5,933 nucleotides of DNA from JBBSIG01 sp038232215 (GTDB lineage Bacteria > Actinomycetota > Thermoleophilia > Gaiellales > Gaiellaceae): the NCBI GenBank assembly GCA_038232215.1, contig JBBSIG010000162.1:1-5933 (forward strand). The letters are read 5' to 3'. The position numbers were made by a program, and so were the translations under genes. A model generated the notes under the pieces. It saw nothing but the letters and a program-made list of their open reading frames with translations. It was not told the origin of the DNA and made no database searches. Positions 1 to 4,116 of this stretch are shown one piece after another (position 1 is the first letter of the stretch; every line of letters begins with the position of its first letter).

Positions 1-1
1 C

Positions 2-655
2 GCCGATCTCGGCGTCGCCTTCGACGGCGACGCCGATCGTTGCTTCTTCGTCGACGACGCCGGCGACTTCGTCCCCGGCGACTTCGTGACCGCCCTCCTC
101 GCCGAGTCGATCCTGCAAAAGCGCCCCGGGTCGAAGATCATCTACGACGTCCGGGCGAGCTGGGCCGTGCCGGAGACGATCGAGCGCGCGGGCGGAACTC
201 CGCTCGTGAACCGTGTGGGGCACGCATACATCAAGCACCGGATGCGAGCCGAGGACGCGGCCTTCGGCGGCGAGGTCTCGGGCCACTACTACTTCCGGGA
301 GTTCTCGCAGGCGGACTCCGGCGTCGTGCCCTTTCTGCTCATGCTCGAGCTGCTCTCGCGCGACGAGCGGCGACTCTCGGAGATCCTGGCGCCGCTCCGC
401 GAGCGCTACTTCATCACGGGTGAGCTGAACACGCCCGTCGCCGACGTCGCCGTGAAGCTGCAGGAGCTGAAGGAGCGCTTCGGAGCCGAGGGCACGGTGA
501 CGCATCTGGACGGCGTCTCCATCGACGCTGCCGACTGGCACATGAACGTGCGGCCGTCGAACACGGAGCCGCTCCTCCGCCTCAACCTCGAGGCGCGCAC
601 GGCCGACCTGATGCAGCGCAAGCGCGACGAGGTGCTGGCAGTCATCCGCGCGTGA
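2..655 (+). CDS. manB: Phosphomannomutase/phosphoglucomutase, C-terminal half (5' end outside window)
   Basis: This is the C-terminal 217 residues of an alpha-D-phosphohexomutase, a family of about 450 residues. These cytoplasmic enzymes interconvert hexose 6-phosphate and hexose 1-phosphate, supplying GDP-mannose or UDP-glucose type precursors for glycans. Seen in the sequence: the metal-binding loop DGDADR at residues 8-13 of the fragment (nt 23-40), the sugar-recognition loop GGEVSGH at 89-95 (nt 266-286), and the C-terminal phosphate-binding loop RPSNTEP at 184-190 (nt 551-571), in normal family order. The catalytic phosphoserine loop and domain 1 lie left of the window. A GTG at 86 is internal, because the frame is open and conserved before it. 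The GEVSGH and NVRPSNTEPLLRLN style resembles ManB/CpsG-type phosphomannomutases more than phosphoglucosamine mutase (GlmM), but Man versus Glc preference cannot be read from this part. The TGA overlaps the next gene's GTG by 4 bp. Confidence 0.93.
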   Translation, partial: ADLGVAFDGDADRCFFVDDAGDFVPGDFVTALLAESILQKRPGSKIIYDVRASWAVPETIERAGGTPLVNRVGHAYIKHRMRAEDAAFGGEVSGHYYFREFSQADSGVVPFLLMLELLSRDERRLSEILAPLRERYFITGELNTPVADVAVKLQELKERFGAEGTVTHLDGVSIDAADWHMNVRPSNTEPLLRLNLEARTADLMQRKRDEVLAVIRA

Positions 656-1125
656 GCCTCGACGTCGCCTACCCGAACGATCGCAAGCCGCCGTTCAAGT
701 TCTCCGCCTTCACGCGCGTCGGCTTCTCGGACACCGACGCGCAGGGAATCGTCTACTACGGCCGCTACCTCCCGTACTTCGACCTGGCCCGCGTCGAGTA
801 CCACCGGCACCTCGAGATGCTCCGCCTCGAGCTCGGCGAGCACGAGTTCGTGATGCGCGCCTCGACGGTGGAGTATCTCGCGCCCGCGCGCTTCGACGAC
901 GTGATCGAGATCTTCGTGCGCCTCAGCCGGCTCGGCCGGACGAGCGCCACGTTCGAGTGCGCCGCGTACCGCGAGTCGGACGACCACCTGCTCGTGACGG
1001 CCAGGCAGACGCTCGTGCTCGTCGACCTGGACGAGCGCAGGGCCGCGGAGATCCCCGACTCGTACCGCGAGCGCATCCGCTCGTTCGAGGGCGCCGACTG
1101 CGAGCTCGCCCTGCCCGCCGCGTGA
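652..1125 (+). CDS. Acyl-CoA thioesterase, YbgC/4-hydroxybenzoyl-CoA thioesterase-like hotdog protein
   Basis: This 157-residue single-domain hotdog protein probably hydrolyses an acyl-CoA thioester in the cytoplasm. The motif near the N-terminus, FSDTDAQGIVYYGRY (residues 25-39), matches the 4HBT/YbgC active-site pattern D-x-x-G-(I/V)-V-x-(Y/F). Asp29 sits where the catalytic Asp of Pseudomonas 4-hydroxybenzoyl-CoA thioesterase and of YbgC is found. A following FDLARVEY helix and a central VEYLAPARFDDVIEI strand region also fit the fold, and the length is usual for the family plus a short tail. The start is GTG 652, overlapping the manB stop as GTGA. No Shine-Dalgarno lies at normal distance, so re-initiation after manB is likely. 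The acyl substrate cannot be told from the sequence: YbgC proteins usually work with the Tol-Pal system, which is not expected in an actinobacterium, so an aryl- or acyl-CoA clean-up role is equally possible. Confidence 0.88.
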   Translation: MSLDVAYPNDRKPPFKFSAFTRVGFSDTDAQGIVYYGRYLPYFDLARVEYHRHLEMLRLELGEHEFVMRASTVEYLAPARFDDVIEIFVRLSRLGRTSATFECAAYRESDDHLLVTARQTLVLVDLDERRAAEIPDSYRERIRSFEGADCELALPAA

Positions 1126-1472
1126 GAGACGAGACCCGGGGCGCGCTCGAGGCAATCGAGCGGATTCTCAACCGCGGCGGCGACGCGGACGACGTGCTCC
1201 GCGCCGTCGTGGCCGTGCTGCCCGAGCGGATCTCGTCGGTCGACTGGGCCGGCATCTTCTTCCTCGAGGCAGGCGAGCTCGTGCTGGGCCCCGAGCGCGG
1301 CGAGCCGGACCCCGCGCGGCGCGCCCGAGCCGAGGTCACGTTCGGGGGCTCGCGGGTCGCCGACCGCGCCGTCGACGGCGAGGTCGACGGGGCGTTTCTC
1401 CAGCGCGTCGCGCTGCTGATCTCGCCCTATTGCCTCGTCGGCTGGGACACGGCCGGAGAGCCCTGGGGTTGA
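1122..1472 (+). CDS. Short GAF-like domain protein, related to free-methionine-(R)-sulfoxide reductase type GAF
   Basis: This is a 116-residue protein starting at GTG 1122, which overlaps the thioesterase stop by 4 bp (GTGA). The frame is open further upstream (to about 957), but that part is antiparallel to nothing known and lies inside the thioesterase gene, so the overlap start is preferred. Residues 5-35 form a helix (EAIERIL, DDVLRAVVAVLPERI). Residues 41-60 (DWAGIFFLEAGELVLGPERG) closely resemble the first strands of the fRMsr/YebR-type GAF domain, where W-x-G-F-Y-L and LVLGP are typical. After that the protein is shorter than such enzymes (about 160 residues). The middle section that carries the catalytic cysteines in fRMsr appears absent, and the only Cys is at 104 (SPYC). 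The C-terminus SPYCLVGWD is not one I can assign. Methionine sulfoxide reductase activity is therefore unlikely; a small ligand-binding or regulatory role is a guess. There is no signal peptide or membrane segment. Confidence 0.72.
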   Translation: MRDETRGALEAIERILNRGGDADDVLRAVVAVLPERISSVDWAGIFFLEAGELVLGPERGEPDPARRARAEVTFGGSRVADRAVDGEVDGAFLQRVALLISPYCLVGWDTAGEPWG

Positions 1473-1488
1473 AGCGGTCAGTCCGTCG

Positions 1489-1508
1489 AGCGCCGCCGCC
1501 GGGGCGCT
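1489..1508. terminator. Possible hairpin between convergent genes
   Basis: A perfect 6-bp stem, AGCGCC (1489-1494) with GGCGCT (1503-1508), encloses an 8-nt loop in the 34-bp gap between the GAF-like gene and rel, reaching into the rel stop codon. There is no T-run on either side. It could slow or end transcription from both directions, but by chance such a stem is common in GC-rich DNA. Confidence 0.22.
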
Positions 1509-3717
1509 ACGACGGCGTCACGCGGTAGGCGTCGAAGACGGCCTCGATGCTCCGGAGCGAGTTGAGCAGCGTCCGGAGCGCCTTGATGTCGCCCACCTCG
1601 GCGACGTACCAGTTCTTGGCGAGCTGATCCTCGACCACCCCGCCGTAGGAGACGATGTTGGCGCCGTGCTCGGCGAACGTGCGCGCGACGTCCTCGAGCA
1701 GCCGGGCGCGATCCCACGAGTCGACCCGGATCTCGACGCGGAAGCTCTGCGAGGCGCCGCCGTCCCATTCCACCGACGTGAACCGCTCCGGGTTCCGCAT
1801 CAGCGTCTTCACGTTCGGGCAGTCCTGCCGGTGGATCGTGATGCCCTTGCCCAGCGAGATGTAGCCCACGATCTCGTCGCCGGGGAGCGGCGTGCAGCAC
1901 TTGGCCAGGCGGACGAGTACGTCCTCGACGCCGCGCACGGTGATGCCGAAGCTCTCGCTCGAGACCGCGTTCCGCGCCTTCGGCGCCTTGAGCGGGATCG
2001 TCTCCTCCTCCGCGACCGCCTCCGTCTTCAGCCGCTGGAGCACCTTGTTGACGATCTGGCTCGCCGGGAGCTTCCCGGAGCCGAGCGCCAGGTAGAAGTC
2101 CTCGGCCTTCTTGTAGCCCGAGTCGCGGATCACCTCAGCCATCAGCGCCGAGCCGGAGAGCTTGCGGTACGGGAGGTTCTGCCCCTTCAGCGCGCCCTCG
2201 AGCGCCTCGCGGCCCTTGAGCTCGGTGTCCTCGCGCGTCTCGCGCGAGAACCACTGGCGGATCTTGCTGCGGGCGCGCGAGGAGGCGGCGAGCGACATCC
2301 AATCGCGCGAGGGACCGCGCCCCGACTTCGCGGTCAGGATCTCGACGAAGTCGCCGTTTCGGAGCTTGTAGTGCAGGGGGACGATGCGGCCGTTCACCTT
2401 GGCGCCAACCGTGCGGTGCCCCACGTCCGTGTGCACCGCATATGCGAAGTCGATCGGCGTCGAGCCCGTGGGCAGCGTCTTCACCGCCCCCTTCGGCGTG
2501 AACACGTAGACCTCGTCCGAGAACAGGTCGGTGCGGAACGTCTTCATGAACTCGCCTGGATCGGCCTCGTCGGCGTCCGTGGCGTCCATCAGCTGCTTCA
2601 CCCACGTCAGCCACTCGTCGTCGGCCCGGCCAGCCGAGCGGCCGCGCTTGTAGACCCAGTGCGCCGCGATCCCGAGCTCGGCGGTCTCGTGCATCTCCCG
2701 GGTGCGCACCTGGATCTCGAGCGGGCGTCCCTCCGGTCCGATCACCGTCGTGTGCAGCGAGCGGTAGCGGTTGAACTTCGGCATCGCGATGAAGTCCTTG
2801 AAGCGGCCTGGCATCGGCTTCCAGAGCGAGTGGATGAGGCCGAGCGCGCCGTAGCAGTCCCGCGTCCCCTCCTCGCCCGAGCGCTCCACGATCACGCGCA
2901 TCGCGGTGAGGTCGTAGATCTCGTTGAACTCGCGGCCCTTCTTCGCCATCTTGTCGTAGATGGAGTAGAAATGCTTCGCGCGACCCGAGATCTCGGCACG
3001 GATGCTCACCTTGTCGAGCTCGACCCTCAGAGTCTGCGCGGCTTCCGCCACCTGCTCCTCGCGGTCGGCCCGACGCTCGGCCACCATCGCCTTGATCTCG
3101 TCGTACTTGCGCGGGTGCAGGGTCTCGAACGCGAGGTCCTCGAGCTCCCACTTCATCGTGTGGATGCCGAGCCGGTGGGCGAGCGGGGCGTAGACCTCGA
3201 GCGTCTCCTTCGCCTTCTGGATCTGCTTCTGCTTGCCCAGGTACTCGATCGTGCGCATGTTGTGGAGACGGTCCGCGAGCTTGATCAGGATCACCCGCAC
3301 GTCCTCGGACATGGCCACGATCATCTTGCGGTAGTTCTCTGCCTCAGCCTGCTCGCGGCTCTGGAAGCTGATGCGCGTGAGCTTCGTGACGCCCTGGACG
3401 AGCCGCGCGACCTCCTCGCCGAACTCGGCCTGCAGGTCGCTCAGGTCCGAGTCGGTGTCCTCGACGACGTCGTGCAGGAGCGCAGCCGCGATCGTCGGGT
3501 CGTCGAGGCGTAGCTCCGCGCAGATGCGGGCGGCTCCCAGAGGATGGAGGATGAAGTCCTCGCCCGAGCGCCGTTGCTGACCTCGGTGCGCCCGCGCGGC
3601 GTAGCGGAAGGCGCGCGTGAGCAGGTCGCGATCGACTCCGGAGTTGTACGCCTCGACCTCGGCGATCAGCTGATCGACGAGGTCCGCATGCTTCTCGTGC
3701 GTCTCGAGAACAGCCAT
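1507..3717 (-). CDS. rel: Bifunctional (p)ppGpp synthetase/hydrolase Rel
   Basis: This full-length 736-residue long RSH protein makes and breaks the stringent-response alarmone (p)ppGpp, acting on the ribosome and in the cytosol. HD hydrolase domain (about 30-200): R49, H58, H82-D83, E86-D87 and D149 line up, with a constant offset of 5, with the catalytic residues of Streptococcus Rel(seq). Synthetase domain (about 240-355): R246 and K248 in GRAKHFYSIYDKM, Mg-binding D269 in YDLTAMRV, RFKD at 305-308, guanine-stacking Y318 and catalytic E334 in EIQVRT. RFKD is the signature of bifunctional Rel/SpoT, against acidic EXDD in synthetase-only RelA. The regulatory half has TGS (403-463), a helical linker, a conserved-Cys zinc-finger-like domain (C607, C608, H629, C633) and a C-terminal ACT/RRM domain (about 659-733). 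Both activities should be intact. The start is ATG 3717, the first start in the frame. It has no Shine-Dalgarno but a -10-like box just upstream, so the mRNA may be leaderless. recJ lies 381 bp upstream on the same strand; apt is absent between them. Confidence 0.97.
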   Translation of the reverse strand: MAVLETHEKHADLVDQLIAEVEAYNSGVDRDLLTRAFRYAARAHRGQQRRSGEDFILHPLGAARICAELRLDDPTIAAALLHDVVEDTDSDLSDLQAEFGEEVARLVQGVTKLTRISFQSREQAEAENYRKMIVAMSEDVRVILIKLADRLHNMRTIEYLGKQKQIQKAKETLEVYAPLAHRLGIHTMKWELEDLAFETLHPRKYDEIKAMVAERRADREEQVAEAAQTLRVELDKVSIRAEISGRAKHFYSIYDKMAKKGREFNEIYDLTAMRVIVERSGEEGTRDCYGALGLIHSLWKPMPGRFKDFIAMPKFNRYRSLHTTVIGPEGRPLEIQVRTREMHETAELGIAAHWVYKRGRSAGRADDEWLTWVKQLMDATDADEADPGEFMKTFRTDLFSDEVYVFTPKGAVKTLPTGSTPIDFAYAVHTDVGHRTVGAKVNGRIVPLHYKLRNGDFVEILTAKSGRGPSRDWMSLAASSRARSKIRQWFSRETREDTELKGREALEGALKGQNLPYRKLSGSALMAEVIRDSGYKKAEDFYLALGSGKLPASQIVNKVLQRLKTEAVAEEETIPLKAPKARNAVSSESFGITVRGVEDVLVRLAKCCTPLPGDEIVGYISLGKGITIHRQDCPNVKTLMRNPERFTSVEWDGGASQSFRVEIRVDSWDRARLLEDVARTFAEHGANIVSYGGVVEDQLAKNWYVAEVGDIKALRTLLNSLRSIEAVFDAYRVTPS

Positions 3718-3723
3718 GAAAAC

Positions 3724-3729
3724 AGTGTA
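3724..3729 (-). promoter_or_regulatory. Candidate -10 box for a leaderless rel transcript
   Basis: On the - strand the sequence just before rel reads TACACT, then GTTTTC, then ATG. TACACT fits the sigma70/SigA -10 pattern TAnnnT. With 6 nt between box and ATG, transcription would be expected to start on the A of the start codon or next to it. No purine-rich ribosome site precedes the ATG, which agrees with leaderless initiation, common in actinobacteria. No convincing -35 hexamer is seen 16-18 nt upstream, nor an extended TGn. Confidence 0.45.
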
Positions 3730-3786
3730 CTCCCGGCTCTGCGAGACGCCCGCGAGCCCTCCGAGGCGCCGCTCAAGGGCCTGTCC

Positions 3787-3813
3787 AAGAAGCCACCCGC
3801 CGTTCCCGGCGGG
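3787..3813 (-). terminator. Outward hairpin at left end of element, rel-ward
   Basis: On the - strand CCCGCC, loop GGGAAC, GGCGGG makes a perfect 6-bp GC stem (3796-3813), followed by TGGCTTCTTGG from the terminal repeat. The T-rich tract begins 4 nt after the stem and is interrupted, so intrinsic termination would be weak. If active, it would stop recJ transcripts before rel. Confidence 0.35.
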
Positions 3814-3843
3814 CGAAGAGCAAGCGAGGCAAGGACGCAGGGA

Positions 3844-3869
3844 GCGCCGATATCCGTGGATATCGGCGC
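3844..3869. repeat. Central perfect palindrome of the element
   Basis: GCGCCGATATCC (3844-3855) and GGATATCGGCGC (3858-3869) are exact reverse complements separated by GT. Each arm also contains the self-palindrome GATATC. As RNA it would give a stable hairpin of about 10 bp with a loop of about 6 nt on either strand; as DNA it is a possible protein-binding dyad. There is no T-run after it, so it is not a classic terminator. Confidence 0.8.
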
Positions 3870-3910
3870 GACTGAGGACGCGGCCTCGCGCCGCTCAGCG
3901 TTCGCCGGGG

Positions 3911-3927
3911 GCCCGGAGGGGCTTTTT
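3911..3927 (+). terminator. Outward hairpin plus T5 at right end of element, + strand
   Basis: GCCC (3911-3914), loop GGAG, GGGC (3919-3922) and then TTTTT (3923-3927) is laid out like a small intrinsic terminator for + strand transcription, with possible G-U extension of the stem. The stem is only 4 bp. The T-run is part of the terminal inverted repeat. It would block transcripts running from the element toward the recJ 3' end. Confidence 0.33.
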
Positions 3928-3978
3928 GGACAGGCCCTCAAGGGGAGGAGGCGCGCTTCCGATGAGGAATGCACGCCC

Positions 3979-4116
3979 ATGCGACGCAGACGACGAGAGC
4001 AGCGGAAGGCCGCCGAGCTGGCCCGGCTGCTCCTCGCGCTGGATGCCCTCGCCGCGAGCGTGAGACCTTCGCGCGAGCGCCGCGCGGGGCGAATCTCGCT
4101 AGGCAGCCTGCGCTAG
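3979..4116 (+). CDS. Doubtful small ORF, 45-residue basic/helical peptide
   Basis: ATG 3979 opens a 45-residue frame ending at TAG 4114-4116, overlapping the 3' end of recJ on the opposite strand by 18 bp. The peptide begins MRRRRREQRK and continues with an Ala/Leu-rich amphipathic stretch (AAELARLLLALDALAASV, residues 11-28), then a basic tail. Codons 7-28 use mostly G or C in the third position, like real genes here, and GAGGA lies 10 nt before the ATG. Against it: GC-rich DNA makes such frames freely, the frame is also open far upstream through the repeat element, and there is no homologue I recognise. It is listed because nothing else explains 3945-4098, in which I see no RNA gene or clear - strand gene. 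Confidence 0.22.
   Translation: MRRRRREQRKAAELARLLLALDALAASVRPSRERRAGRISLGSLR

Larger units (their letters stand above)
3778..3936. mobile_element. MITE-like palindromic element with terminal inverted repeats
   Basis: This 159-bp non-coding element lies between recJ and rel. Its left end is GGCCTGTCCAAGAAGCC (3778-3794); the right end (3920-3936), read on the other strand, is GGCCTGTCCAAAAAGCC, so 16 of 17 positions match. The exact centre (3857) coincides with a perfect 12+12 bp palindrome at 3844-3869. A further symmetric pair is GCGAGGC (3824-3830) with GCCTCGC (3883-3889), and GGCGAA (3812-3817) pairs with TTCGCC (3901-3906). Between these, the arms differ. Near each end is a small hairpin pointing outward. 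CTCAAG flanks both ends. There is no credible ORF inside, so if mobile it would need a transposase from elsewhere. The family of the parent IS cannot be named. A REP/BIME-type repeat or a purely structural intergenic element are alternatives; the inverted repeats themselves are certain. Confidence 0.68.
3772..3942. repeat. Flanking 6-bp direct repeat CTCAAG (putative target-site duplication)
   Basis: CTCAAG occurs at 3772-3777 and at 3937-3942, directly touching the outer ends of the terminal inverted repeats at 3778-3794 and 3920-3936. The identity continues for two more G on both sides (CTCAAGGG), but on the left these belong to the inverted repeat itself. A short direct repeat placed exactly at both ends is what transposition leaves behind. 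Six bases alone can match by chance, so this rests on position. Confidence 0.5.

Noticed and set aside
957..1121. Longer N-terminus for the GAF-like protein starting at 957
   Set aside because: The extra residues are Arg/Ala/Gly-rich out-of-frame reading of the thioesterase gene; the GTG at 1122 in a GTGA overlap repeats the preceding junction.
406..1155. - strand open frame of 249 codons across manB, the thioesterase and the start of the GAF-like gene
   Set aside because: It spans three well-supported + strand genes and its translation has no domain; it is an antisense shadow.
1666..3513. Long + strand open frame of 615 codons opposite rel
   Set aside because: It is a shadow of rel in GC-rich DNA: the product is low-complexity, rich in R, L, A, V, H and D, with no recognisable motif, whereas the - strand gives a complete Rel with all catalytic residues.
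3718..3760. SOS/LexA-type operator near the rel start
   Set aside because: GTACACTGTTTTC has some dyad look but does not match the actinobacterial LexA box; a -10 element is a simpler reading.
3778..3936. CRISPR repeat or tRNA/attachment site
   Set aside because: There is one symmetric unit only, no spaced direct repeats, no cloverleaf or CCA-end pattern and no integrase gene nearby.
3544..3978. Upstream extension of the small + strand ORF toward 3544
   Set aside because: It would run antisense through the rel 5' end and straight through the repeat element; no coding signal there.
3666..3980. - strand frame of 104 codons running through the repeat element into the rel start
   Set aside because: It translates the palindromic element and then overlaps rel out of frame. 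Such frames are often predicted as hypothetical proteins when a repeat is present, but the inverted-repeat structure explains the sequence better.
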